Shown here: one piece after another, positions 47,970 through 56,371 of the stretch
How positions within the stretch are numbered: the first letter of the stretch is position 1
Layout of the letters: the number at the start of each line of letters is the position of its first letter
Assembly (NCBI RefSeq): GCF_009734425.1
Contig: NZ_CP046455.1
Span: 2,294,001 to 2,358,000, forward strand
DNA: 64,000 bases
From: Corynebacterium occultum
GTDB lineage: Bacteria > Actinomycetota > Actinomycetes > Mycobacteriales > Mycobacteriaceae
Direction of reading: 5' to 3'
Translations under genes and position numbers: made by a program
Notes under the pieces: model-generated
Told to the model about the DNA's origin: nothing
Database searches by the model: none
Seen by the model: only the letters and a program-made list of their open reading frames with translations

Positions 47970-48440
47970 TTGGATAACACTGCACAACCCGCACCTCGCT
48001 CTCCCGGCAAAAGCCTCCCCGTTTCCCCCGAAGACGCCCGTCATTCTCTCGCAGTCATCGAACACCTACGCTCAGCCACTTCCTGGCATCCCAATCCCTG
48101 GGCACAGGCCACCCTGTCCGCTCTGTTTCTGGTGGTGGTGTGTTTCTGGGTAGGGGACTATTTCTTCTGGGGGATGGGGGTCTTGGCGCTGATGGGCGCC
48201 GTAGGAGTCCTGCTTCGCAGGTACCTGTTTCATCCTTACCGTCGCCTGCGCCCCTGGCAGTCGGTGGAGCGAGGGGATAATGATGTACTAAAAGAATGGT
48301 TACTTACCAATAGTCTCTTCCTGTGGCCTGTGGCTGCCTCCGCCTTACCTGCAGGGCCTCGCTGGATGGTCGTCCTTGTCGGCATGATCGCCGCCGTCCA
48401 TCTCAGCTACGCCCTCCGAACGCTGGGGAGACGGCTGTGA
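47970..48440 (+). CDS. Membrane protein paired with a winged-helix regulator
   Basis: 156 residues from TTG 47970. Four hydrophobic stretches are visible (two adjacent at about 45-88, two more at about 110-150), separated by a charged loop (RYLFHPYRRLRPWQSVERGDND). No catalytic motif. The downstream regulator starts inside its stop codon (GTGA), so the two are translationally coupled and probably act together. Confidence 0.65.
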   Translation: MDNTAQPAPRSPGKSLPVSPEDARHSLAVIEHLRSATSWHPNPWAQATLSALFLVVVCFWVGDYFFWGMGVLALMGAVGVLLRRYLFHPYRRLRPWQSVERGDNDVLKEWLLTNSLFLWPVAASALPAGPRWMVVLVGMIAAVHLSYALRTLGRRL

Positions 48441-48793
48441 GCACTCAGTCAGACCCGGACAACTCCGGTCCTATTTCCCTTGATCCGGTAATCCACCCTC
48501 TGGACCGGTTGAAGATCTGTGTGGCGCTGCAGTCCGCGGGTGCCGTCGAGGGTGATGGGCCCGCCCGGGAAATGAAGTTGTCCGTCCTGCGTGATCTGGT
48601 GGGGTGTGATGAGGACGTTCTTTCTGCCCATCTCAGCACACTGCAGGTGCAGCGTTATGTTTCTCAAGGCCGTGAGTATCGCTCACCCCGCTGCCCGGGC
48701 AGCGTGTGGGTGTCGTTGACGGCACGCGGTGCTGAATCACTGGCCAGCCACGTGCAGGCCCTGGAGGCCGTGGCTGCCCTGGTGGAGGACTGA
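48437..48793 (+). CDS. Winged-helix DNA-binding protein (HTH_34/MarR-ArsR-like)
   Basis: 118 residues, GTG 48437. IHPLDRLKICVALQSAGAVE, LRDLVGCDEDVLSAHLSTLQ and a wing (YVSQGREYRSPRCPGSVWVSLT) match the small winged-helix family often found beside a membrane protein in actinobacteria. Overlaps the upstream gene by 4 bases. Likely a repressor whose activity is linked to the membrane partner; ligand unknown. Confidence 0.75.
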   Translation: MSTQSDPDNSGPISLDPVIHPLDRLKICVALQSAGAVEGDGPAREMKLSVLRDLVGCDEDVLSAHLSTLQVQRYVSQGREYRSPRCPGSVWVSLTARGAESLASHVQALEAVAALVED

Positions 48794-49153
48794 CCAGAGT
48801 TCCTGCGCATGTGATCAGCACAGGGGGCTTGCATCTCGCGTTGGTGCTGGGTCCTGGAGTCACCTTATTACCACCTCCTCCACCGCAGCCACCCCATGTG
48901 AGATATGTATTGATCATCTCCCCCGTTTAAGCGTTTCCCTAAAGGAGCACCAAGCGGCGCACCCCCCCTCACTGTGCCCCTATATTTAGGGGCTTTGAGC
49001 TGGGATTATCCCCCCCCCATTAGCGGGTGACTTATGGGAGATATGACTTTTGGGGAAGGTTCCATAGACATTTGGACCGCCGGATCAATAGGCTGTGTGT
49101 GCCCAGAGCAGAACCGGGTTCTGGGTGGGTCTTTGAGAAGGAACAATCTTACG
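48794..49153. other. Upstream region of the WhiB gene
   Basis: 360 bases without a convincing gene. Holds the inverted repeat at 48976-48993 and a run of nine C near 49010-49018. Confidence 0.45.
48976..48993. promoter_or_regulatory. Inverted repeat GCCCCTA-N4-TAGGGGC upstream of WhiB gene
   Basis: Perfect 7-bp arms with an AT-rich centre, like the element at 46453-46470. Confidence 0.4.
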
Positions 49154-49522
49154 ATGACAACAGCGCTCTATCTCGATCACCAACGTGCGGCTCCCATGTG
49201 GCGAGAACCTGCCAGGGCAGATAGTCAGGATGTGCCCCATGAACGTGAAGAGTGGATCATGCAGGCCACCTGCCGCCGGGGTGATCCCGATGAACTGTTT
49301 GTCCGCGGGGCCCAGCAACGCCAGGCTGCGGCCATCTGTCGACCCTGCACGGTACGCACCCAATGCCTGGCCACCGCATTGGATGACCGGGAGGAATTCG
49401 GGGTGTGGGGCGGGTTGACCGAGCGGCAACGTCGCGCCATCCTACGACATAACCCCCACATCGAGAACTGGGCAGACTATTTCACTACCGGAGGCCGGCT
49501 CACCGACCTCCGGGCATCCTGA
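49154..49522 (+). CDS. WhiB-family iron-sulphur transcription factor
   Basis: 122 residues. Cluster ligands Cys40, Cys62, Cys65 and Cys71 (one Cys, then CxxC, then x5-Cys) and the GVWGG turn at 83-87, followed by a basic LTERQRRAILRH region. ATG 49154 has GAGAAGGAA about 10 bases upstream; the frame is open further upstream but without a better site. WhiB proteins act with sigma factors in redox and stress responses. I cannot tell which corynebacterial subgroup it is. A decayed relative lies 2 kb upstream. Confidence 0.88.
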   Translation: MTTALYLDHQRAAPMWREPARADSQDVPHEREEWIMQATCRRGDPDELFVRGAQQRQAAAICRPCTVRTQCLATALDDREEFGVWGGLTERQRRAILRHNPHIENWADYFTTGGRLTDLRAS

Positions 49523-49567
49523 CCTCACGATGCCCACACTGCCCGGGGATCCCAGACCCTGCAGGTG

Positions 49568-50725
49568 CTAGCTGGCCGGCCCCAGCAGGGCTTTGGCGTA
49601 GGCGGCGTGCAGGGACTCATTGTCGGAGGGGTGGTAGAGCCCGGCGAGGACATCCCGGTAGAGGCGCTGCAGCTCGGAGCTGCGGAAGTACTGCGCACCG
49701 CCGGTGGTGCGCACCGCCAGCTCCACCGCTTCCTTCGCTGCCTCGGTAGCCCTCCCCTTCACCCCGGAGAAGTGCAGGAACCATTGTGCACCGTAGTTCG
49801 GGTCCCGGTCGGTGCCGAGCGCGTCCACATCCGCGGTTAATTTCTCCAGCTGCAGGATGACACCGTCCATGAGGATCCCGGCGGAGGCGATCTGCCAGCG
49901 GATGTCCGGGTCATGGGCATAAGGTGCCTGTTTCACATGAGAGCGGCGCTTAGCGACGATCTCGCAGGCCAGGCTCACCGCCCGCTCCCCGATGCCGGTG
50001 TACACCGAGGCCAGTAGCAGTTCGAAGGTGCCGAAGATACCCCAGACCACCGGGTCCGGGTTGGGCCCCAGCGGAGTGTGGGTGGCCACCCGTTCGGTGT
50101 TCAGCGGTACCTCATCCAGGATGGTGGTGCAGGACTGGGAGGCACGCATGCCGAGGGTGTCCCAGTCATCCTTGATGGTGATTCCTTCCGCCTCCCGTTC
50201 CAAGAAGCCGAAGACCAGTGTGTCTTCGCCCTCAACCTGGGCGTGGACCATGAGTCGGGTCCAGACCGGGGAAAGTGAAGTGAAGATCTTGGTGCCCGAG
50301 ATCCGGTAGCCCTCCGTAACCCTGCGGGCGGTGGAGACCGAGTCGAAGAGGACCGCATCATTGCCGGCTTCGGAGATACCGAAGGCGAAGATCTCCCCGG
50401 CCATGGCTTCCTCAAAAACCCAGTTCAAACGCTGATCGCCCCGCAGCCAGAGGGTGTAGGCCATCCCCAGGATCACGTGGTGCATATTGATGCCGAGTGC
50501 GGTGGCCGGAGCAGCCTGGGCCAGACGTCGCTGCGCCTGACTTGCCTGGGCGAGGGTGAATCCCCGGCCCCCGAATTCCGTGGGCACCAGCATTTGGAGG
50601 TAGCCGAGTTTTTTCAGGTCCGCCAGGTCCCGGTGGAAGAAGGAATTTTCTTCGTCATAGCCGGGGGCACGGTCCCGCAGGGTCTCCAGGAGCTCTTCGG
50701 GGAGGAGATTCTCAATAGTGCTCAT
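49568..50725 (-). CDS. Acyl-CoA dehydrogenase-family flavoprotein
   Basis: 385 residues. N-terminal helical domain, the middle beta domain (GISEAGNDA, YRISGTKIFTSLSPVWTRLMVHA) and a C-terminal four-helix domain (TGGAQYFRSSELQRLYRDVLAGLYHPSDNE) as in ACADs and related flavin monooxygenases. The C-terminal lacks an obvious catalytic base Glu of the classical type, so it may be an FMN/FAD-linked desaturase or monooxygenase-like member. Substrate unknown; no beta-oxidation partners nearby. Confidence 0.85.
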   Translation of the reverse strand: MSTIENLLPEELLETLRDRAPGYDEENSFFHRDLADLKKLGYLQMLVPTEFGGRGFTLAQASQAQRRLAQAAPATALGINMHHVILGMAYTLWLRGDQRLNWVFEEAMAGEIFAFGISEAGNDAVLFDSVSTARRVTEGYRISGTKIFTSLSPVWTRLMVHAQVEGEDTLVFGFLEREAEGITIKDDWDTLGMRASQSCTTILDEVPLNTERVATHTPLGPNPDPVVWGIFGTFELLLASVYTGIGERAVSLACEIVAKRRSHVKQAPYAHDPDIRWQIASAGILMDGVILQLEKLTADVDALGTDRDPNYGAQWFLHFSGVKGRATEAAKEAVELAVRTTGGAQYFRSSELQRLYRDVLAGLYHPSDNESLHAAYAKALLGPAS

Positions 50726-50999
50726 GCATCATCCTTCGTTGTTTTCAGAGGCTTCCAGGCAGTATTTCCGCTGCTTAAAAGCATTAATTGACTATAACGT
50801 GACCCGTGACTCAATTGCCAGCGTCATGGATCCAGGTTTCATTTGTGGATGATCTCACCTTCTATTCCAAAGATAATATTAATTATTTACAATATAAGTG
50901 AACCGCTTCCGGGAACTGATGGGAATCCAAGGGGGAGGGGAACCCAGGACACCTTCGCCAGCAGCTGCTGAAGCGCTGGCCTCCAAGAAGGAGCACTCC

Positions 51000-51542
51000 A
51001 TGAAAAACACCGCACTAGTTGCCGTTCCCCTGGCCGTAGCTCTTCTCCTCGGCCTGAATGCAGCCCCTGCTTCCGCAGCCGTCCCAGCACTGCTTTCCAG
51101 TTCCGCCAGCTCCTCCAGCGAGCAGACCCCGCGCAGTCAGCCCAGCCCAAGTGTCGCCCTCGAAGCTGAGACCGAGTTGACTGCCTACGAGCAGGAGCTG
51201 CTCGATCTGACCCATGCCTACCGCATTGAGAACGGAGTGCCCCCGGTCAAGGCTGATGACACCCTCGCCAGGCAGTCCCGCACCTGGTCCAGGGTGATGG
51301 CAGATGATGAGATCGGCGGTCGCCCCGCCTCCAACTTCCAGCACAATGACCGTTGGAACGTCGCTGAGAACATCGTCGTGCACAACAACCCTGAGGTCAG
51401 CCCGGAGGTCATCGTGGACATGAGGATCAACAGCCCCGGCCACCGGGCGAACATACTCAACGAGGATTACACCAAGTGTGGCTTCGGCACGGCCATCTCC
51501 GCAGACGACAACATCTATGTCACCCAGCAGCTGATCTGGTAG
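51000..51542 (+). CDS. Secreted CAP-domain (SCP/PR1) protein
   Basis: 180 residues. Signal peptide residues 1-27 (hydrophobic LVAVPLAVALLLGLNA, cleavage near ASAAVP). A Ser-rich linker is followed by a CAP domain (about 68-180) with LTHAYRIENGVPPVKADDTLAR, WNVAENIV and SPGHRANILNEDY. AAGGAG lies 6 bases before ATG 51000. Extracellular; CAP proteins bind lipids or act on the envelope. The upstream 270 bases are AT-rich and resemble a promoter region. It precedes the Asp/Trp-tail gene by 34 bases, so they may be co-transcribed. Confidence 0.9.
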   Translation: MKNTALVAVPLAVALLLGLNAAPASAAVPALLSSSASSSSEQTPRSQPSPSVALEAETELTAYEQELLDLTHAYRIENGVPPVKADDTLARQSRTWSRVMADDEIGGRPASNFQHNDRWNVAENIVVHNNPEVSPEVIVDMRINSPGHRANILNEDYTKCGFGTAISADDNIYVTQQLIW

Positions 51543-51576
51543 ATCTAGGAGGAACAACTTCGAAGGGGAGATAGAT

Positions 51577-52131
51577 ATGTCCGGGCCGAGCACCAAGACC
51601 CTGCGCCGCATGGCCCCCTTCCTCGCCGTCCTCGGCCTGGTCGGGGCCGGCGGCCTCACTGCCCTCGCACTGAGCACCAATGATGAATCTCCGGAGGTCG
51701 CCTCCGAACTGGTCACCATCCAACTAGAGGACAACCCCACGGCCCCCTCCCCCGATCCTGCTGACACCTCCCTCCCCGGGAATAATGCGGACACCGCACC
51801 CGGGGAGGACAAGTCCGTTGCCGCCGAACCTGCAGACTCCGCCAAGGCCGCAGGACAGGTCTCAAAGGCGGATATTTCCTCCCGCAACGGAACCGGTGGT
51901 GCCGACACAGGTTCCGGGGAAGCCCCCGCCCAGCCAGCACAGGTACCCCAGAACTCTGCACCCCAGAACCAGGCTCCGGCCCCTGCCCCCGCTCCCGCCC
52001 CGGTTCCGCAGGCTCCCGCTCCGGCACCAGTCCCCCAACCACCCCTGAACTATCAACCTTATGATGACAATGACTGGGATGATGATGACTGGGATGAGGA
52101 TTGGGACGATGATGACTGGGATGACGACTAA
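51577..52131 (+). CDS. Anchored protein with Pro/Ala linker and Asp/Trp-repeat tail
   Basis: 184 residues. An N-terminal membrane segment (FLAVLGLVGAGGLTALAL, about 14-31) precedes a disordered Ser/Pro/Ala/Gln-rich region with PAPAPAPAPVP repeats. The tail is about 22 residues of almost only Asp and Trp (DW separated by runs of Asp, one Glu). No folded domain. It lies 20 bases upstream of a sensor kinase gene and reads in the same direction, so it is probably part of that system: an exported, cell-wall-spanning tail that could bind cations or basic envelope ligands. That role is inference. Confidence 0.75.
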   Translation: MSGPSTKTLRRMAPFLAVLGLVGAGGLTALALSTNDESPEVASELVTIQLEDNPTAPSPDPADTSLPGNNADTAPGEDKSVAAEPADSAKAAGQVSKADISSRNGTGGADTGSGEAPAQPAQVPQNSAPQNQAPAPAPAPAPVPQAPAPAPVPQPPLNYQPYDDNDWDDDDWDEDWDDDDWDDD

Positions 52132-52151
52132 GCGCAGGGCCCGGGACCAGC

Positions 52152-53639
52152 ATGCCGCCAGCTAGCCGCACCCCGAAGCTGGGTGCGGCTAATTCGCTGC
52201 GCTGGCGCATCATCTTCTGGATCACCTGCGTGGTCCTGGTCGCCATGGGCACCGTCATCCTCATCACCCGCTCTGTGCTGCAGTCCCAGGTCACCGACTC
52301 CGCAAACCAGTCCGTGGAGCAGGAGATCGATGAGTTCACCCAATTCGCCGCGGACGGCACCGACCCCCTGACCGCAGCTCCCTTCGCCACCCCACAGCGC
52401 CTGATCGAGGTCTACCTTTCCCGGCAGATCCCCGATGATGATGAGATCCTGCTCGGCGCGGTTGATGGCCAGCTGATCCAACCGGATCTCAGTCAGCTCA
52501 GCGGCAGGTTCCGTGGACCACTGGCCAGTGATTCCGCCCTGGCCGGGGAAATCCTCCGCTCCCCCACCCCCTCCGGGGTTTTCTCCGACCCGGTGGATGG
52601 TGCGGTGCACTGGGGTCGGGTCCAGTTCCAGTCCCCGGACAACAACCAGGAGGCCTATTTCGCGGTGGCGGTCCACACCCACCCGGCGCGTGAAATGGTG
52701 GACCGGGAAGTGGCCACCCTCGCCCTGATCGGTTCCGGCGGGGTGGTCGCCGCTTTCCTGATCGCCTGGTTGATTGCCGGGCAGATCATCGCCCCCATCC
52801 GTAATCTCCGCCAGGTGGCTGCCAGTATCAGCAATAGTGATCTGAGTCAGCGGGTGCCGGTGGAGGGCGGTGATGAGCTTGCCCAGCTGGCGTTGACCTT
52901 CAACAGCATGTTGGACCGGATCGAGGCGGCCTACCGTGAGCAGCGCCAATTCGTTGATGATGCCGGCCATGAGCTGCGCACCCCGATCACGGTGGTGCGT
53001 GGCCAGCTGGAGTTGTTGGGGTCCTCCACCCCGGAGGAACAGGCCCGTTCCGTTGAGCTTTCCACCGCCGAGTTGGATCGGATGGCGCGGATGGTCAATG
53101 ACATGCTCACCCTGGCGGTCGCGGACTCCGCCGGCTTCGTCACTCCCACCCCGGTTGAGGTGGCTGAGCTGACCCTGGATATCGAGGAGAAGGCCAACAC
53201 CATCATTCAGCGTGCCCAGGTGGTGGCGGTCGCCGAGGGTGAGGTGCCCCTGGATGAGCAGCGGGTGACCGAGGCGGTGCTGGAGCTCTACCGCAATGCA
53301 CTGAAGTACGTTGAGGGTGATTCTGATATTGATCTGGGCAGTGAGTTCAAGGGCTGTGGGGAGGAACGGATGTTCCGGATCTGGGTGCGGGACCGTGGGC
53401 CCGGTGTCCCGGTGGAGATGCAGGAGGCTGTCTTCGGCCGTTTCCACCGTGGGGAACCGAGCGCCTCTGCCCGGGCTTCGGGTTCGGGGCTGGGATTGTC
53501 GATCGTGAAGGCCATCGCCGAGGCCCATGGTGGGCGGGCCTACCTTGATTCCACCGTGGGTCTGGGTTCGATCTTCGGTCTGGAGCTGCCTGCCCCGGAA
53601 ATAGTGGATCCACAAGATGAGGAGAGTGTCGGAGCATGA
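52152..53639 (+). CDS. Sensor histidine kinase
   Basis: 495 residues. TM1 about 20-40, extracytoplasmic sensor about 41-188, TM2 about 190-210, HAMP about 211-263. The H-box FVDDAGHELRTPIT places phospho-acceptor His273. The N-box is ELYRNALKY and the G-box region reads VRDRGPGVP, with GSGLGLSIVKAIAEAHGG. The ATG overlap at 53636 couples it to the response regulator. The sensor domain is shared with the pseudo-kinase at 40504-41835. Signal unknown. Confidence 0.93.
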   Translation: MPPASRTPKLGAANSLRWRIIFWITCVVLVAMGTVILITRSVLQSQVTDSANQSVEQEIDEFTQFAADGTDPLTAAPFATPQRLIEVYLSRQIPDDDEILLGAVDGQLIQPDLSQLSGRFRGPLASDSALAGEILRSPTPSGVFSDPVDGAVHWGRVQFQSPDNNQEAYFAVAVHTHPAREMVDREVATLALIGSGGVVAAFLIAWLIAGQIIAPIRNLRQVAASISNSDLSQRVPVEGGDELAQLALTFNSMLDRIEAAYREQRQFVDDAGHELRTPITVVRGQLELLGSSTPEEQARSVELSTAELDRMARMVNDMLTLAVADSAGFVTPTPVEVAELTLDIEEKANTIIQRAQVVAVAEGEVPLDEQRVTEAVLELYRNALKYVEGDSDIDLGSEFKGCGEERMFRIWVRDRGPGVPVEMQEAVFGRFHRGEPSASARASGSGLGLSIVKAIAEAHGGRAYLDSTVGLGSIFGLELPAPEIVDPQDEESVGA

Positions 53640-54310
53640 GTCGGATTCTGATTGCCGAGGATGATCGGGGGATCGCGGATTTCATTCAGCGTGGTCTCAA
53701 GGCCGCCGGTTATGCCTGTGATGTGGTGGATAATGGGGCCTCTGCCTTCCACCTGGCGGGTACCGGGGATTTTGATCTGCTGGTGTTGGATCTGGGGTTG
53801 CCCCGCATGGATGGGATGGATGTGCTTGATGCCCTCCGGGCCACCAATATTTCCATCCCGGTGATCGTGTTGACCGCCCGGACCTCCATTGATGACCGCA
53901 TCAAATCCCTGGAGGGAGGGGCCAATGACTACATGCCCAAGCCTTTCCAGTTCGCGGAGTTGCTGGCCCGGATCCGGTTGCGTCTGGCGGACCGCGCCAA
54001 TCAGGAGGGGGTGGGGCAGGACACCACCTATCGGATGACTCACGGGGACATGATCCTGGATCTGCGCACCCAGCGGGTGCAGATCGGTGAGAAGTGGCTG
54101 GATCTCTCCCGCCGCGAGGTGGGCCTGCTGGAGACCCTGATGCGTCACCCTGGTCAGGTGCTTTCCCGCCCACAGTTGTTGTCGATGGTCTGGGGCATGG
54201 ATTTCGACCCGGGTTCCAATGTCGTGGATGTTTACATCCGGACCCTGCGTAAGAAGATCGGTGCGGAGAAGGTGGAGACGGTGCGCGGCGCCGGGTACCG
54301 GCTGCTCTGA
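53636..54310 (+). CDS. OmpR/PhoB-family response regulator
   Basis: 224 residues. Receiver domain with acidic pair ED at 8-9, phospho-acceptor Asp52 (LLVLDLGLPRMDG), Thr in VIVLTAR and Lys in DYMPKPF. The C-terminal winged helix (about 130-224) includes LSRREVGLLETLMRHPGQVL and VVDVYIRTLRKKIG. The ATGA overlap with the kinase shows a cognate pair. Ends convergent with an SDR gene. Confidence 0.95.
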   Translation: MSRILIAEDDRGIADFIQRGLKAAGYACDVVDNGASAFHLAGTGDFDLLVLDLGLPRMDGMDVLDALRATNISIPVIVLTARTSIDDRIKSLEGGANDYMPKPFQFAELLARIRLRLADRANQEGVGQDTTYRMTHGDMILDLRTQRVQIGEKWLDLSRREVGLLETLMRHPGQVLSRPQLLSMVWGMDFDPGSNVVDVYIRTLRKKIGAEKVETVRGAGYRLL

Positions 54311-54334
54311 TGCTTATCGACGCCCCCCTTCCGC

Positions 54335-55090
54335 TCAGGGTCGGCGTGGCCTGACATCAAGGTTGGTGAACTGGGTGCTTTCCCCGGTGTCCGCGATCAG
54401 TCGGACCGCCCTGGCGATCTCCACCGGGTCGGTGTAGTACTCGGGGTGGTATTCCGCTTCCCCAGCCTGGTTCACCGCGCGGCGCATCATGGCAGTGTCG
54501 GTGCCTGAGGGCGAGATGCTGGCCACCCGGACATCATCCCCGGAGACCTCATCCCGCAGTGCGTCGGCGATGCCACGCAGGGCATGCTTGCTGGCGGCGT
54601 AGACCGCATTCCCGGGATGTGCACCCTGCCCTGCGATGGAACTGATGAAGATGATCTGTCCCCGGGCGCGGCGCAATGCCGGCAACATCCGGGCGCTGAG
54701 CATCGCCGGCAGGGTGGCATTCACCGCGAACTGCAGGCGCCAATCCGCTGCGGTGGCGTCCTCGACGGTGCGCCTCTCCATGACTCCAGCGGCATGCACC
54801 AGCAGGTCCACCCGTTCCAGGCTGAAAAGCTCCTGTAGTGCGGGGGTGTCGTTAAGCGCCACATCATCCAGCAGCAGGGTCAGATCAACCGGCACCGCCC
54901 TCACATTCGGGATCTCCGCCAGGGATTTGAGTGCCGCCGGGTTCCGTCCGATTGCCAGCACCTCATGATCCCGGGCCAGCTCGGCGACGATCTTCTCCCC
55001 CATCCCACCGGTCGCCCCGGTGACTACCGCCACCCTGCGCGCCGAAGTGTCAGAGGGAGAGTCCGCCACAAAATCAGAGAAATCAGCCAT
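54335..55090 (-). CDS. Short-chain dehydrogenase/reductase (paralogue 1)
   Basis: 251 residues. The NAD(P) motif is VTGATGGMGEKIVAEL, catalytic Ser in FISSIAGQGAHPG, and YAASKHAL carries Tyr and Lys. The C-terminal TGESTQFTNLDVRPR is like that of the second SDR at 58335-59051, so the two are paralogues bracketing the cluster. The start is ATG 55090, 7 bases after a -10-like TAGGAT; ATG 55108 is an alternative. Substrate unknown. Confidence 0.88.
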   Translation of the reverse strand: MADFSDFVADSPSDTSARRVAVVTGATGGMGEKIVAELARDHEVLAIGRNPAALKSLAEIPNVRAVPVDLTLLLDDVALNDTPALQELFSLERVDLLVHAAGVMERRTVEDATAADWRLQFAVNATLPAMLSARMLPALRRARGQIIFISSIAGQGAHPGNAVYAASKHALRGIADALRDEVSGDDVRVASISPSGTDTAMMRRAVNQAGEAEYHPEYYTDPVEIARAVRLIADTGESTQFTNLDVRPRRP

Positions 55091-55097
55091 GGGGCCG

Positions 55098-55103
55098 ATC
55101 CTA
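55098..55103 (-). promoter_or_regulatory. Putative -10 box, leaderless SDR gene
   Basis: TAGGAT on the minus strand with a 7-base spacer to ATG 55090, immediately before the end of the upstream gene. Confidence 0.35.
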
Positions 55104-55109
55104 GTCATC

Positions 55110-56279
55110 TCAGCGGAAACGTTGCGGCACCTCCGGCTCGCCGAGCACCAGCCTCAGGCGGTTGGCCCAGTTGGCGAAGGCGACGGCATTGACCACATCA
55201 ATGATCGCCAGCTCATCCAGTCCGGCTTTGCGCAGGTTCTCCACCTGCACCGTCCCGAAACGCATCGGGACATGACTCAGTGCCACGGCAGCCTCAGCCA
55301 CCGCATTCCACAGCTGATCCCCCAGATCAGCAGCTACGCCCTCAGCGAGGAGGCGCTCAAGGTCCCGAGCTCGACCCACCTCCTCCTTCACCCGGCCGGC
55401 ATGCACGGACGTGCAGTAGACACAGCCATTGAGCCGGGAGGTGACCGCGGCCGCCAACTCCCGCTCCGCACGACCGATCCCACCATCCAGGGTGTGGAAG
55501 ATATCCAGCTCAATCAGGGTGTGGGCCTTCAGAGCCGCCGGGTTGCGGGCCAGCAGCCGGAAATAGGGTGTCTCCAACTCCTCCCCCGCCATCGGTGGCA
55601 CCCAGGGTTTCCACTCCAGGGGATGGGAGACGAACCCCGCCGGACCCACCACATCCGGGTAGGTGGTGATCTCAAAGCTGCGGGCAGCCAATTCCCACTG
55701 GGCGGCCACCCCTGCCGCCTGCTCCACCTCAGATATCTTCGCCTGATCGTTCAGGACCTGCATCCCGTGGATCAGTCGCAGCTGGAAAGAGAGGAAGGCG
55801 ACCAGCTGGGTCAGACTGACCGTGTCATCGGCACTCCACCCCGCAGCAGAAAGATGGCCCAGCATCTCCGGGCGGGCATCCCGGGGATGGAAAACCATCA
55901 GGTGCGCCACATCAAGAGCCGAGGCCAGCCGATGCCCCAGGGCCCGGGGATCATGACGGATGACCCCGCCGTCCCCATGCGGCCCACTGCTCAACCCCTG
56001 CTCCACCGCCGCCAGCACCGCATCGCGGAGGGTGGCGGGGGCGTCGTCAAGCAGCAGTTCCGCATAAAAGGTTCCGGCATTGGCCGAACGGTGTACCCCC
56101 GCCACATATGTGGCCACCGCATAGCGTTCCCCGAAGGAGAAGGTCCCAGGATTCACCGGCTCCAGCAGGGACTCGAAACTGCATTGGGCATTGACCTGTG
56201 CCTCGGGGCGTCGGTTCCGCAAGGCCGCCAGATCACTGCCAGGGGGCAGTGCGCTGAGCAGATTGATGATGTCCGCCAT
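55110..56279 (-). CDS. Double AhpD-like (carboxymuconolactone decarboxylase-fold) protein
   Basis: 389 residues, two AhpD-fold halves. The N-terminal half (about 35-180) lacks the redox cysteines (FSFGERYAVATYVAGVHRSANAGTFY). The C-terminal half (about 240-385) has the AhpD peroxidase motif with Glu274, Cys286, Cys289 and His293 (RLNGCVYCTSVHAG). It resembles the CMD-domain/peroxidase-related proteins usually encoded as two adjacent genes, here fused. Probably a thiol peroxidase or an enzyme acting with the neighbouring oxidoreductases. Ends about 20 bases before the SDR start. Confidence 0.82.
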   Translation of the reverse strand: MADIINLLSALPPGSDLAALRNRRPEAQVNAQCSFESLLEPVNPGTFSFGERYAVATYVAGVHRSANAGTFYAELLLDDAPATLRDAVLAAVEQGLSSGPHGDGGVIRHDPRALGHRLASALDVAHLMVFHPRDARPEMLGHLSAAGWSADDTVSLTQLVAFLSFQLRLIHGMQVLNDQAKISEVEQAAGVAAQWELAARSFEITTYPDVVGPAGFVSHPLEWKPWVPPMAGEELETPYFRLLARNPAALKAHTLIELDIFHTLDGGIGRAERELAAAVTSRLNGCVYCTSVHAGRVKEEVGRARDLERLLAEGVAADLGDQLWNAVAEAAVALSHVPMRFGTVQVENLRKAGLDELAIIDVVNAVAFANWANRLRLVLGEPEVPQRFR

Positions 56280-56357
56280 GATTCTCCATTCTCCGAAACC
56301 GGTCCTGAATTCAACGCCACGGTACCTTCAGCGGGGAACACAGGTTCTGCCTATGGG

Positions 56358-56363
56358 TATGAT
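56358..56363 (+). promoter_or_regulatory. Putative -10 box, leaderless FAD/NAD(P)-binding gene
   Basis: TATGAT with an 8-base spacer to ATG 56372. Confidence 0.35.
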
Positions 56364-56371
56364 CATTGACC

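Noticed and set aside
46345..49560. Accessory stretch as a prophage or insertion-sequence island.
   Set aside because: No integrase, transposase, terminal inverted repeats or attachment-site duplication was seen. Only small orphan genes and a WhiB remnant are present.
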